Positions 1 through 11,825 of a stretch of DNA of 64,000 nucleotides are shown in pieces. The stretch covers positions 62,193,257 to 62,257,256 of the forward strand of contig OX104128.1 in the NCBI GenBank assembly GCA_944470555.2, read 5' to 3'. The first letter of the stretch is position 1; the number at the start of each line of letters is the position of its first letter. The notes below the pieces were generated by a model. That model saw only the letters and a program-made list of their open reading frames with translations, searched no databases and was not told where the DNA came from. Both the position numbers and the translations under genes were made by a program. Origin of the DNA: Heterobilharzia americana. Its lineage: Eukaryota; Platyhelminthes; Trematoda; Strigeidida; Schistosomatidae.

Positions 1-135
1 GATGGTTTAAGACTCTAGGTGACATGGCTTAGAGCTGACTGCAGCGACGCAAATATCCCATACTTTATCTCCATTTGAATTGCTACATTATACTTTATTC
101 AATAGTCTTCTACGGTTTTTAATTATACCACTTCC
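1..135 (+). mobile_element. 3' tail of an RTE-like non-LTR retrotransposon
   Basis: The window opens inside the conserved 3' tail also seen at 57700-57900 and 47600-47500 (complement): GACTCTAGGTGACATGGCT, then a short T-rich untranslated part. The rest of the copy lies left of the window. Confidence 0.6.
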
Positions 136-1740
136 ATGTCCTTGTCTTTTGTTTGGCTACCTTGTATTTTGACAAAATATTATAAGGTAAGACAAACTAA
201 GTCAAGAAACTGTTATAGTTGAGAGTATTTTAAATGTAACTTATCTTGTAAGCTTATCTTAAGATTTACAGCTTCTTTTTGAAACAATTAGCTACAAGTT
301 GTCGATTCTGTTGCTTAAAGTCAATGATGTAGAAAAATGTTGTAAATTAATTTCCTGAATTTCCTGATTACTCACTCATCTCCTACGAAGAACTCCAGTA
401 GTTCACGTGTGCTGGTAGTTGAAAAAGCAACTCCATAGGATAGAAAACATAGTCTTTCAGTTAGAAGTCCAGGTCATTTATGGCGTTAGCAGTACATCCC
501 AGAGCCTATCGCAGACAGCTTGTGCTGAACAGTAGTTCACTCACTCCTACTACATGATTGTAAGACATGAATATTAAAGACAGAAGGTATGAGAAGCATC
601 TGATTATTGACAAAAAATCGCTCCAGTGTAACAAAGGGCTCCACTTATGATATGACTTCAGGTAATTAAACCAAGAACTACCGGATTTAACACTTACATT
701 CCTGGATTTAGCACTGGAGCGCAGTGATCAGGTACTCCTAGCTATTATACATCATCTTCGAGAGGCTGACTTAGTTGTACAGCAGAAGTGTCTGATGTAA
801 ACTGTTAGACAACTGACTTTTTGAAGTAAGAAGAAACTAGTTGAGTTGTATCAAATAAAGCACCTAAAATACTCTGGTGTATATTTGCAGTACCAGTTTA
901 CATTGACATTGTTATTTCAACAAATGTGTATCTAGAGTATCTTAGGACATGCTTTATAGACGTCCGTATGATATACTGTCTTCCATTAACACCCCGATTA
1001 AAACAAATGTGTTTCAGATTTGCAGCTCACAGTGAGAATGATATAGCTAAATATATCCTTCGGAATTTTACACAATGGTTAACGTCTGGAAACCAAAATA
1101 TTCAGAATGCAAATAGTAGTTGACTAGACATCAACAATAACGTCAAGAAAGCTAACATGATATTTAGTACCGAGTGATATGATAGTGAATAACTGTTCTC
1201 AACAAAAAACAGTGGTAAACCACTCAGATATGTATGATGTAAACACAGGAGAATCGTTTGAGAGTAATCCCACTACTGTTGTGAACGAAGTAACTTCCAA
1301 CAGAAAGCTCAAAATAAGTGAAACCATCATCTGGCAGTCAGATTACTTCAGTCAGCTTGGAAAGCACTGTTGTCTGATCAGATTGATTCATAAATACCAA
1401 GTCAACTAATAGTGAATATCACCCACTATCCCTTGCTTCTTCTTGGATCTGTTTTAATTAACCTCGCTTTGAAAGGGTAAGTTTTTAATTACTTTTAAGT
1501 TCCCGAAGATGAAACCTCGCATCTGTTCATTTAGTATATTGTGAGCGTCTTTACGCCTTCTTCTTTGTAATAAATTTAAAAAAAACTGCTTATATTCTGT
1601 CAGAAAAAGGAAATTATCACCCTATCATTACCATCAACTCTACCTCTACAATCATAATAAATTGAACTGGAAACACATAAAAGTTGACAAGTATTTCAAC
1701 ATACAATCAATAGTGAAATACAATCATACAGAAGAAAAAA
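136..1740. other. Intronic DNA, nothing recognised
   Basis: AT-rich DNA left of RALGAPB exon k. Two small plus-strand frames (926-1123, 1179-1409) have no recognisable product and no splice or codon signal I trust. No copy of the interspersed families was noticed. Confidence 0.4.
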
Positions 1741-1748
1741 GCACTCAC

Positions 1749-1877
1749 TTAATAACAATTGAAAATTCAATGGATCATCTAAATTACTCAAAGTGTTGCA
1801 GATAATATCAACCATTGCACTATGCATATCATTCATTGACCATGGATCTTTGATGTCAGGTGCAAGAGGAATTAAAG
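1749..1877 (-). CDS. RALGAPB: RALGAPB homologue, exon k (last exon inside the window)
   Basis: 129-nt exon (acceptor TTTTCTATTTGTTAG, donor GTGAGT). With exon j it gives a Ser codon, then LIPLAPDIKDPWSMNDMHSA and MVDIICNTLSNLDDPLNFQ and LLL. The second part lines up with vertebrate [20 protein letters not shown] followed by NTQMILG. It ends in phase 1, so the gene continues to the left of the window. The next vertebrate segment (AMLNIVQDSALLEAIG) was not found in bases 1-1740. Confidence 0.83.
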
Positions 1878-2117
1878 CTAACAAATAGAAAAGATAATAT
1901 ATTATGGATATCTTAGAAGAACTTAGACAAATCTTAGAGAAATATACATATTTGAATAACTCGAAGAGCATTAAAAAGAAATTAATTGATAACAATTACT
2001 GACGATGGAATGAAAATTATTGTAGTTCTTAAGCAAAACAGCGCTATGACTGTGATATTTGGACCTAGGTGTTTTTGATGCAGTAGAATTGTGGTAGAAT
2101 TTGAGGTTTCGTGGGAT

Positions 2118-2485
2118 TTTAAAGATATTTTTAGTTGGTTTTCATCATAGACTGATATCATTGGTGACTAGCTTCGAGAGATGATTCCTGAAATTCCAAT
2201 GAGAAGTCATGACCTGGTGGTCGTGAAGACAAATACTCAACGACGACATTAGGTGAACTGACAGAAGTTGGAAATTTGGACCATTCGATTCCAACTCAGT
2301 GGCTTAATAGTAACATGCTGAGCACAGAATCTGAAGGTCACGGGTTCGGTCCCTGGCAGGGTGGTGGGTGTGCACTATTGAAGAGTCACACACTAGGACG
2401 AAACAGCTTTCCAGTCCTCCTAGGTTTCTAATGTTCCTCCAACTGATGTCAGTTCATGATGAAAACCAACTTAGAACTCTGGTTA
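2118..2485. repeat. F2 hammerhead/tRNA-like inverted-repeat element
   Basis: Left end TTTTTAGTTGGTTTTCATC is mirrored at the right by GATGAAAACCAACTTAGAA. Inside, plus strand, are a tRNA-like B box (GGGTTCGGTCCCT) and a decayed hammerhead (2378-2412). The core has C3 changed to T, and the cleavage triplet reads TTC instead of GTC, so activity is unlikely. See 55330-55493 for the best copy of the family. Confidence 0.7.
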
Positions 2486-2799
2486 ACTGGTCTTTATGTA
2501 ATACCTTAAAACTTCTTGAACTGTAGATCTAAGTATCATTCCACTCTTCAAGTCAACAATATCATCCCAACTAATCGTGTAAATACCTAAACTGAGCTGA
2601 AATGAAATTCATAGAAGTAGGGTTAGGTTGAAAGAAAGTTGAAGTTGGCTAAATCGAGATATGGTGCCAATTCACCAAGTCTTTGATTGTTGATCTAAGC
2701 CATGAATGCAGACGTAGGCTGCTTGGTTGCATACATTCGGTTGAAGAGCTCAAAGTCAGGCACAGTAATGTAGATAATATATACTCCTTTCATCGCTCG

Positions 2800-3255
2800 A
2801 CCTCTATTGGCATTTGGATTGGTGGGAATTAGGTTCGGGTCCTAGTCGGAACATCACTCACCGGGGTGTAGTTTATATCCAGCTGACGAGTCCCAAACTG
2901 GACGGAACGCATGTCTCGGACCCCACTGTTAGGTAATCAGATGAACAGAACATTATGAACATCAGACAGTACTGAGGCAACTGTATACGAGCCCATCTGC
3001 TAACAAAGGTCGAGCAATTCGACCCTGTATAGATGTGAGAAATTATAGGTATCAAAACAACTGATGCCCTTTGCCCAAGAGGTGGCTTCTATGCCTCAGT
3101 TGATAACGATTTAACGTTTGAAGTGATGGGCACGGTGTTCCAGCCTCAATCAGAAGAATATCACTGCGGTGCAGGTACATCCAGTTGACGAATCTCAAGT
3201 AGGACTAAACACGACTCCTGGATTCTACTGCTAGTCATCAAAATGAATATAACAC
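2800..3255 (+). repeat. F1 (Sm-alpha-like) tandem dimer with two hammerheads
   Basis: Two F1 monomers in the same direction about 300 bp apart. Hammerhead 1 (2877-2921) has core CTGACGAG, stem II TCC/GGA and GGAA in place of GAAA. Hammerhead 2 (3179-3223) has core TTGACGAA and CTAAA. Each is preceded by the family head (ATCACTCACCGGGGTGTAG, ATATCACTGCGGTGCAGG). The linking DNA (GAACATCAGACAGTACTGAG) recurs near 29900-29985, so it belongs to the monomer. Both ribozyme cores are mutated. Confidence 0.75.
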
Positions 3256-3259
3256 TGTT

Positions 3260-4605
3260 AATCTTCACTTATTTATTCCCTCTCTTCTTCCTCACTTTTG
3301 CTCACTTTAATACTATTCTTCATCTATATTCCTTAGATGTTGCTGTAAAATATGGTAACTTAAATTGATGAATTACTATGTGAGGACTCTATGCTGAACT
3401 AGAAATGTAAAAGACTTCAAGGTAGTAATTATCACGGACTGGTATCAGTCGGATTTGAGATGTTTCTTCTTTTCTAATATTTTCTAATGCAATATAGGAA
3501 TACTGACGGCAGGAGTGACTATCAGGAATTAAACTGAATCAGTAGTAGAAATATGCCATATGCTATCTGATCCGAAAGAAAACTGAAACCAATTGGAAAA
3601 ATATGAAAAAAAAACATAAAATATTAAAGCAATATTTGATGGAGTTGTATTCATCAACTTCGAGGGACCTGATGTCCCACTTGATATTCGAACCCGCATC
3701 ACAAAGTGTTGTATTTATCTATCCAATTAGCAATAAGTTTCTTTTGTAAATTTAGTCAGAAAAATGACTGTTAAATTATTCTAGGTTTTCCTTAACGTTT
3801 ATAGGTTTCTAATTCAGCCGGTTATTTATGAACAGAATTCATTCCATATATTTAAGTTTATGAAAAACTGCTTGTTGTCAAGATAGCCTTCATCATTCAA
3901 CAACATCAGCTAGAAAATCATTGAAAATAAAGTAGAAGTTTTGTTCTAGTCTACAACGAACGAAACGAAATGTACTCAGGCACTTTGTACACATCCATGC
4001 AGTAGGAAATGTGCCACACCAATTATTTGAGAGCTAATGACACTACTTGGCTGCCCAAACTTCGGTAGTTAGATCGGGGCTCGAACCCATGATAAGTTTG
4101 CAAGATGTGGGCTGTTGGACTCCAAAACCAGTGGCGTAATGGTGATGTGCTAAATATTTAATTTGGCAGTCTTCACTCTGTCGACATGCAATGATGAGTA
4201 ATTCATTTAGTTGAATGCATGTTAAATTATACTTTGACAAAACTTATTAGAAATATACATCAATCAAATCAATAATTAGCATTGGAGGGAGGGGGGGGCG
4301 AGCGGAGGAAGTAGAACCAATCAGGAATGAGGATGACACAGAATTGATCGGGTAATGAAATGCACGAACAGAGAAGAATAACACATATGTTCAGCAACTG
4401 TTACTGTAGTCTGTCTAACACATGTTTGACCATTTATATAATCCAGTAGATTCTGGATGGAGTTCGTTATACACTACCTTTAACAATTATTTCCATCCAG
4501 AATTGCTGAGTGCTAACTAGTTAGCACTGTTGCCAAAAACAGAATGCAAGTACATCTGTTTTTAAAAATCACTTACTTTTCAAGATTTTAGGTCAAATTT
4601 CAATT
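3260..4605. other. Intronic DNA with a minor repeat
   Basis: Mostly unrecognised AT-rich DNA. The block 4033-4075 (CACTACTTGGCTGCCCAAACT) recurs in the insert inside the RTE copy at 59.6-59.8 kb, so it belongs to an unnamed short repeat. A G-run sits at 4286-4298. Confidence 0.4.
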
Positions 4606-4609
4606 AATT

Positions 4610-5003
4610 CAATTTGGAGGTTTGTAAGGATCTATTGATTGATTTCAGGTTGGTATTCATCATGGACTGACATAAGTTGGAGAAACATTAGAAAACTGGG
4701 ATCATTGGACAGCTGTTTCGTCGTAGCACGGGACTCCTCAGCAGTGAGCACCCATGACCCCAACCCACGGGTGATCAAACCTACAGTCTTCTAATTCAGT
4801 GGCTAGCACAGTACCATACAGTCACTGGGTCGGAAACGAACGGTCCATATTTCCTACGTCTGTCAGTTCAAGATATTACTCGACCTCCATCTGTTTTCAT
4901 ATCCTGTCCACTGCTCCAAGGTTTCCAATGTTTCTCCAACTGATCTCAATCCATGGTGAATAACCAATCCGAAGTCAATAAAGGAATCCCCACAAACCTG
5001 GAA
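4610..5003. repeat. F2 element with about 100-bp terminal inverted repeats
   Basis: Left end AATTTGGAGGTTTGTAAGGA through GGTTGGTATTCATCATGGAC to ATTGGACAGCTG. The right end repeats the same order inverted and closes with ATCCCCACAAACCTGGAATT. A minus-strand hammerhead lies at 4702-4750. Its core is CTGAGGAG, GAAA and cleavage triplet GTC, but stem II and stem I each carry changes (GGA to CGA; CACTG against CAATG). This is the clearest case where both ends of the unit can be read. Confidence 0.75.
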
Positions 5004-5009
5004 TTAAAT

Positions 5010-5345
5010 TAACTGCTTCGAGAAGTGATTCCTGAAGTTCTAATGGCAAATCATAACCGATGGAACCAAATAAGTCGAACATAAGGACAGTTGCTCAACA
5101 ACATCAGTGGATGAAGGTCACGCTACATCGCAAAAGTAGGAAATATGGACCACTGGATTCCGACCCAGTGGCTCGTTCGACGCGGAACCTGAAGGTAATG
5201 GGTCCGAGTCGTGGTCAGGCAGGGTCATAGGTGCGCACTGATGAGAAGCCCCATAATAGGAGGAAACAGCTGTCCAGTACTCCCAGGTTTTCAATAGGTC
5301 TCCAACTGATTTCAATCCATGATAAATACCAACCTGAAATTAATA
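5010..5345 (+). repeat. F2 element, plus-oriented half
   Basis: Lies 7 bp from the previous copy and in the opposite orientation for the ribozyme half. It begins in the conserved block CTTCGAGAAGTGATTCCTGA, has a worn B-box area (GGTCCGAGTCGTGG) and a hammerhead-derived stretch at 5257-5300. Insertion/substitution in the core (GATGAGAAG, AGGAGGAAAC) makes activity unlikely. It ends GATAAATACCAACCTGAAAT. Confidence 0.65.
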
Positions 5346-5349
5346 AATT

Positions 5350-5925
5350 TCGGATCGTTTGGCAAACTATAAATTGGAAAGCAACCAATTTCATGTTGTC
5401 TAGTGCTGAGTGCTGACCGAATTCCATCGATCATTTCGCTATATGGCCACCAAGCTAGGAAGATTAAGATAGTGGCACACTTTGACACATGTCAGTTGGT
5501 TGGTTGCTTACCAGTGACTAAGCAGTGTATCTAACCAAGTCCAACAGGAGATCAATCGCAACCTGAATAGCTCAGTCCTAACATTGCCGACTAGAACACT
5601 GGGTGACGCGAGCTCGAATCTCACAGACACATCAATTCTGCGGAGGTTGCAGATACGCCTTGTTGACGATCAACAAGCACGAAACTTAGGTCAATCAGGC
5701 TTTCCTATCAGTTGCCTCCAACCAATTAATATCCATCGAAGTTTCCGGAATCTTAAAATACAGAAATTTTTTAACAACATCAAAATTAATTATTAACCTT
5801 TCCATCATTGCATTAAGTTTTTCAACTGTGATGCAATGTAACTATTTAAACACACGTATTGCTTAATATAAGAGTAAAACTTAGACTTCGTGACTGAGTA
5901 TAATGCAATATACAATGTATGTTAC
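5350..5925. other. Intronic DNA with a possible tRNA-like remnant
   Basis: 5560-5640 has a tRNA-like order (AATAGCTCAGTCCTAAC ... GCGAGCTCGAATCTCAC), probably an old tRNA-derived short element. Nothing else recognised. Confidence 0.35.
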
Positions 5926-5929
5926 TTAC

Positions 5930-6033
5930 ACTTTAAATGTGCCCCTTTGAACTGCACAGGAATGCATACCATGGACATAAGCTGGTGTATAGCTGCACGT
6001 TGAACTAAGGTCGTGGATAAATATTCAGGTTTC
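5930..6033 (-). CDS. RALGAPB: RALGAPB homologue, exon j
   Basis: 104-nt exon (acceptor AAAACTGTGTTTAG, donor GTAAGT). Its first base completes a Met codon with exon i. The reading is KPEYLSTTLVQRAAIHQLMS and MVCIPVQFKGAHLK, parallel to vertebrate YVNPTELRRSSINILLSLL and PLPHHFGTVK. It ends in phase 1. It is too short to stand out as an open frame; support comes from both splice sites, phase agreement and the ordered similarity. Confidence 0.86.
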
Positions 6034-6949
6034 CTAAACACAGTTTTATAATAAAAAGCAACGTATTAATATATACATTTATCACACCCAAAGGTTTTGA
6101 AACAATCCCATGAATTACGAATTTTAAGTTACATGAAACAAAGAACTAGTTCAAAGAACAATATAAAGTTCCAGAAGTCAGGAAATATACTATTTGTATT
6201 TTATAACGAAGCGAAATGTATATCGACTGCTTACTGAAAAGTGACCAATTTCACGGTGTTATTTGAAGGTTATCAAACATTTTGTAATGCAATTACAAAG
6301 CTAGGAGATCTACCATTGTGGTGTACTTTGATTGGTGTTAGACGGTTGAAGGTAATCAACAAAAAACCCTGCTTCGAACAGTTTTCACACTCGTCAATAA
6401 AGGGTACCTAAAAATGTCAACATAAATCACATCTTATGGACGATATTATATAACATTAGTGCCTCTTCAGTAATCCATGTGTTCGATCCAATCTTACACG
6501 GGATCTATACCAGCCAGAATAGCTGTGACCAAGTTTGAATGTCATACTGGATGATGTAGGTTCAACTCTCCAAATGAGACATCCATTTCATTGAGGTCAA
6601 CGAGTGCCAACTAGAATGATGAAACCTAGGGTCTCCTACCAACTGACTCCAAACAACCAGAATCAATCGAAATGTTTTTATTCATCAAATTATCGATTAA
6701 AAGCAAAACGTTTAGTGATGGGAAGATCTTCATTTGGGAAATATGATTGTTCAGTTAAATCTAAGTGTTTCATTGCACCTATCTGCACTATCATCCTATG
6801 GATGAATTTAGTCCATTCCAAGTGCTATTTGTACAAAAGCTGCTTCATTAGTCTGTTATTCTATCAGTAATATTTCAGTATCTTTGACATAAATATGATC
6901 AAATCCAGTTTTTATTAGATAATAAGCAAGTGAAACTATTGCAATTATT

Positions 6950-7333
6950 TTATTTTCCGCCGACTCCATTCAATGAATACTTTGAAGTGTTTATGATCAT
7001 AGATTTCTGTCGCAAGCATTCAACGTGGATGGTCATATTTTTATTGATGGATGAAGTTATGAGCTTAATGCAGCTATCATTATAAATAGGGCTTTTGGAT
7101 ATAAGTAATGCTTCAACTGACTCATCGCCAACCCCAGTCAACATATACTGGTATTTGGCAATGTGACTGCTTATAAAAGTACCGATGATTCCTTTGTCTA
7201 ACAGTTGAAATAATGAACTCCCATCGTCTGAGAGAAAGAGTATTTCTCGCATCTGGATGACGTCAATTTTTACGAGAATTCGGGGAATCCGCGACAGGAT
7301 AGACAGTGAAAAACAATGCAGAATCTCGTACAC
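6950..7333 (-). other. 127-codon open frame of unknown origin
   Basis: Minus-strand frame starting in the 3' tail of the RTE piece at 7330-7800 and continuing through unrelated DNA. It reads MREILFLSDDGSSLFQLLDK and later MTIHVECLRQKSMI and ends SLNGVGGK. I do not recognise it. It is long for such AT-rich DNA and codon use looks ordinary, so it may be a remnant of a mobile-element or captured coding sequence. It is not in phase with, and not part of, the RALGAPB exon chain. Confidence 0.3.
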
Positions 7334-7800
7334 CAGTGCATAGGTTCAAGCTGCTGCATTTCACAGTAGTATACAGAGAACATGTCAATAGAAAAGGAGT
7401 GATATCAAGGTAGACGAATCAGTATGAGAAAATTAACAATCTTAAGATGACGATCAGTGCGAGTATTAGAAGACAGAGTGAATAGATCACCAATGTGATC
7501 GATTTTCAGCCTTGTAACCAAGAATCCTCAACCACTGACTTCTATCGTCTCGCGGACTAATCTCCATACATGAGTCGGAAAAATAGTCAATGACCGGATC
7601 GGTTGATGGCACGTCTTGGTTTGACCATCCTGAACCCTCTTTCAACCTAATCCACCTTCCCCTGGGATGGCACGTCCAGGTAAGCGTGGTTCTGCATGCC
7701 CAACAAAAGTCCAAGACATCTCAACAGATGGTTTACAACCTCGTCAACCGATTTGCTCAATACGTTTTGCTTGACCTCAATCATCGCTCACAAGATGATT
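7330..7800 (-). mobile_element. RTE-like retrotransposon, 3' end fragment
   Basis: Minus-strand copy of the family 3' end. It contains the complement of GGTACTACTGTGAAATG-type tail, the block for VGNQ/W..TLG (ACCAAGAATCCTCAACCACT) and the upstream block around GGCACGTCCAGGTAAGC. Heavily mutated; no RT motif remains. Confidence 0.65.
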
Positions 7801-8211
7801 CCAACAAACCCGAAGTTTTACACCACACTTCTGAAGGACTTTGAAACGAAACTCAGTAGAATTCAATTTATAGAAACGAATTTTCTAACAAATCCGTTAT
7901 AAAATGCTAATCACGGCTATGCTTCAAATCCCCATGTCAGGTACAAAAATGAATGATAATTAATCGCAGAACCGAGTAATTTATTCCCTTTCTTGCATTT
8001 ACTGACTTGATATGGAAAACAATCGTACACTGTTATTTATTTTATACATTACGAACACAACTTATTGCTTGAAATCACATTACCGAAGTAAGGTCTGATG
8101 TAATTCATTAACAAAGTACATCTTTTTTTCCTTGAAAGTCTATACTACCGAACTTTAGTGAATAATGAGAAAGAAAGATACAGTGATTGTGACATGGCAT
8201 CTATTCCATTA

Positions 8212-8233
8212 GGCTATATATATATATATATAT
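8212..8233. repeat. Short (TA)n microsatellite
   Basis: Ten TA units just before an RTE fragment. Confidence 0.95.
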
Positions 8234-8238
8234 TCTGA

Positions 8239-8990
8239 TTGGCGAAGATGGTGATGGTAAATTCTTCTTATAGCTTCGAAAAAAAATTCCAGTGTTTTGG
8301 GATATTTTTTGACCCAATAAAATGTAAAAGGATGCCTCAGAACTTTTCTGCACGGCCTCTAAGTTTGAAGACAGGAAGTGGAGTGGAGAACTGCCTGTTT
8401 GACTGCTTCATTTACTTAGAGAATTGCATCAGCTCAAATCACTTGGTTACTGACAAAATCTCGGTCTGGATTCAAACAGTTGGTTTAGCATTTGCCAACT
8501 CACGCCAATCCACGTAACAGTCAGATACCCAACTACTAATAATGAAGTCTGCTTCATTCTACCGTACGGTTGAGACATGACCCATGAAAATCGAAGTAAT
8601 GAGTGGGTTACATGTTTTTTTGGAGTACTGCTACAGTGTTGTGTATCAAGGCGTCAGAGATGCTGGATAAGAAAGACAATTTACTTGATGAGGTTGTGAC
8701 CCTATATCGATTGAGGTGGCTGGGGCACGCGCTGTGCAAGTCAGTAAACACTTCCTTAGTATGCAATGCAAAATGGAAGAAAGCTAAGGATGCGCATATA
8801 CAGATGTGATGCTGATTCATGAAGTCTTCACTTGTTGGTATAAGGATTCTAGAGAGGAGTCCTGATGCTGTTGGAAATAAGTGGTTAGAAACTCTTGGTA
8901 AAACGATGTAAAACGGACCATTGTGAGTAGGAGTTCTGCTTGGTACACATCATTAGCATGGTCTCACAGCAATCTCTCAATGAATACATC
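8239..8990 (+). mobile_element. RTE-like retrotransposon, C-terminal RT fragment
   Basis: Decayed plus-strand coding DNA in several frames: FDPIKCKRMPQNF, then FIYLENCISSNHLVTDKISV, then YRLRWLGHALCKS. These match the family stretches around FTYLGSCISPNG and LRWLGHVLRM found at 33.9 and 47.8 kb. The catalytic motifs are absent, so it is a dead 5'-truncated copy. Confidence 0.75.
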
Positions 8991-9439
8991 TAGTTTGATA
9001 TCGAAACATTCATTTCCCGTTTTTTATTTATTACACTCTCATAAGGACAGAACAAGACTTTAAAATATTCTGTATGTTTTCAGCAAAAACAATCGATTGG
9101 ATAAAACAGTGAGAATTCATTACTTCAATTGTTTTAAGTGTTTACATTGCGAAATATCACGGAGACAATATGTTGTATACAGTGACAAAATTAGCAAAAG
9201 GGTCGACCATCAGTGTCCGACCTTGTAGAAATGCACGTTTTATAGAGTACTATATCCTAACGCATACATAAAACAACATTAAATTTCCAATTATATCGCA
9301 GAATTGCATAATCACTTCAAAAGATGGAAATGTTTACAACATACTACGATTTATACTGACAATCATGGGTGATATGTAACTGAAGTACTACTTTGCTAAA
9401 TATGCTACCTTGGAAGACTCTATTTAATTGGTGACCGTG

Positions 9440-9610
9440 ATAAGTCTTCCCTTTGATCAAGATTAGTATTCGTCAGTTGTAAAACCAGTGAGGATCTAAA
9501 AGCACTGGGCATCTGTTTCGTCCTTGTATGGGAATCCTCAGCAATGTGCACCCACGACGTCAAGGGGACTGAAACCAAGATTGTCAAGTCTCGTGGCGAG
9601 CAAGTTGCCA
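9440..9610 (-). repeat. F2 element fragment with decayed hammerhead
   Basis: Complement reads CATTGCTGAGGATTCCCATA, then GGACGAAACAGATGCCCAGT. The core CTGAGGA and GAAA are kept, but the cleavage triplet is GCC and stem I has an extra base. The end with GTATTCGTCAGTTG belongs to the family terminus. Confidence 0.6.
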
Positions 9611-10235
9611 TTCAGCTACTAGGTAAGAAGGTAACCAATGGTCGGCATTCTTCTGCTTCTGTAAATTCATGGTGTATTGCGACCATCATCCAGTGCCATC
9701 GATTAAGTATTCATCCTCACACGCGACTAGGCTGACTCCACAAGTCATGGCTTCTCATTATAACTTCGGAAAATCCATCACTAATGAGAACTACACAGTA
9801 ATTGAGTTTAGAGGCTTGTTGGCAGTTGATTGTTTTCAAGATAGTATTTACCAAGGACTACCATCAGTTAAGCAACAATTGAAAAGACTTAAACCATACC
9901 AACTTGTGCAAATGAATAACCAATAAAAAACCTTTAACGTAACAACGAATGAAAACCTTTGTTTTTCTCAATAAACAAATAAACAGGCATACTGTTCAGT
10001 TTAAGCTATCTATCAGGTACATACTTAATAAAGTGGAAATCAAACTAAACATCTGAACAATGCGCATGTTATTTATCTTCATTCATAGAAAGAAATGTCT
10101 ACAACAATTAATGATTGATTTGGCTTAAAAATATCCAAACCATATGTGTTAGTAATATACTGAAACGGTTTGAGCTTCGAGACAGTTTCCATCATTATCA
10201 AAAACCTTTTAATATAAGCGTAGTGTATTCAGAAA

Positions 10236-10385
10236 TTCGAATATTTTCAGTTGGCATTTATCAAAGACTAACATCTGTTGATGAACCATTGAAAACCTAG
10301 GGGTACTGGATAGTTTTTTCGACCTAGTATGGGACTCCCCAGTAGTGCGCACCCACTACTTAGCCGGGGGTATTTAAAATATTTT
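10236..10385 (-). repeat. F2 element, one arm only
   Basis: Starts TTTTCAGTTGGCATTTATCA and carries a minus-strand hammerhead with core CTGGGGAG (A6 to G), which should be inactive. It stops soon after the ribozyme. Confidence 0.6.
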
Positions 10386-10573
10386 TTAAAATAATATAAT
10401 ATTGACAATTAAATGTTTAAACCATCATGCTAAGAACTTTTCTTTCCATTGGATTATCATCAGTTACACCTCCAAAGTTTGTAAACCCTTTGTAGATGAG
10501 CATACAACAAAGGATAATAAAGATAGCAAAAGAAAATGAAAATACACTAAATGTTAAATAACTCATAACTTAC

Positions 10574-10710
10574 ATGTTTATTTCTTCTTTTAACACGTAC
10601 TGACAAGCACCAAATACGCGTGGTATTAGTATATTGATACCGGGCAAATCAGTACGGAATAAATCAATTATGTAGAATAAGACTGTAGATAAGACAAAAT
10701 CATTTTTAGC
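10574..10710 (-). CDS. RALGAPB: RALGAPB homologue, exon i
   Basis: 137-nt exon with no long open frame of its own, found by following the gene order. The acceptor is GAAATCATTACAG and the donor a consensus GTAAGT. It reads AKNDFVLSTVLFYIIDLFRT, DLPGINILIPRVFGACQYVL and KEEINM. This parallels vertebrate HPVLASVILNSPPLFCCDL and KGIDVVVPYFISALETIL. It starts in phase 0, matching exon h, and ends in phase 2. Confidence 0.87.
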
Positions 10711-11014
10711 CTGTAATGATTTCAGAAAAAAATGTAAAAGAAAAAAAAAGGCTGTTGTTCAGCAAGAAGAAAATAAATATATTTCCAACAAATTTATATT
10801 CTTTTTCTTCTTACAATACACAAAGAAAAGCATAAAACAGAGTAAACAAAAAAAGCTCTTATAAGATTGTAACGCACACACATACATAAATGTATACATT
10901 ATGTGTACTGATTACTATCGCTGTTTATGGGGTTTGAGGTGAACAGTGTATTCTCCTAAATAATGAGAGTATTAACTACTCAACCAAAGATCACAAGCGC
11001 ACTCACGAGAACGC

Positions 11015-11016
<2 letters not shown>

Positions 11017-11090
<74 letters not shown>
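11017..11090. repeat. (TA)n microsatellite, 37 units
   Basis: Uninterrupted TA tract of about 74 bp. Length is likely variable between individuals and assemblies. Confidence 0.97.
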
Positions 11091-11092
<2 letters not shown>

Positions 11093-11825
11093 TAACCAAA
11101 CAAATAACCTACTGATGTGCACAATTATCATGTGAGTTTGAATACATACTAATCAGCACAGTGTGTGAAATCACCCACTTTCTTTAACTCAAGTGATAGA
11201 CATTTACCATAAATATACTAGAGCTGACAAATGACATTAGAGTGTTGCGTATATTATGCGTTTTTACACTTACATGGATCTATATATATATATGCAATGC
11301 AAAATGCACCATTTGAATTCAATAAACAATTATTATTATCATTAGGCAACTATGTAAGTGTTGAGTATATATATACACAAAAGGAATGATTTGTCAAGCC
11401 TTCATTATTAATCTGTAATTTTTGAGAAAACAATGAACAATATTTAAGTTGAGGGAAATAAATTCTCATCAATTTTCCAAACAGCCAAGATAGTTATTAT
11501 TGGATAAAATCACACAAGTGAGTTTCATCTTCCATATTTTCATACTAAAATGTTACTTCTTGCCATTCTCACTATATCTACGATTTCATATAAATTACTT
11601 ATGTATTATAATCGTTAATTGTTTCACTGTGCAAGTTCTGCAGAACCACAGTGTCAACATATTACAAATAACCAGGGACCGTGAACACATTCCATAGTAT
11701 GATACCTGATGATACTGGATGTGATTATTCAAACCTAGATAGGTGAAAAACAGTTCGACTGTGCGATCGACCAACTGTCTAAACTAATAAACTATTATTG
11801 CTTTTAATTATGTTATTCCGTGTAT

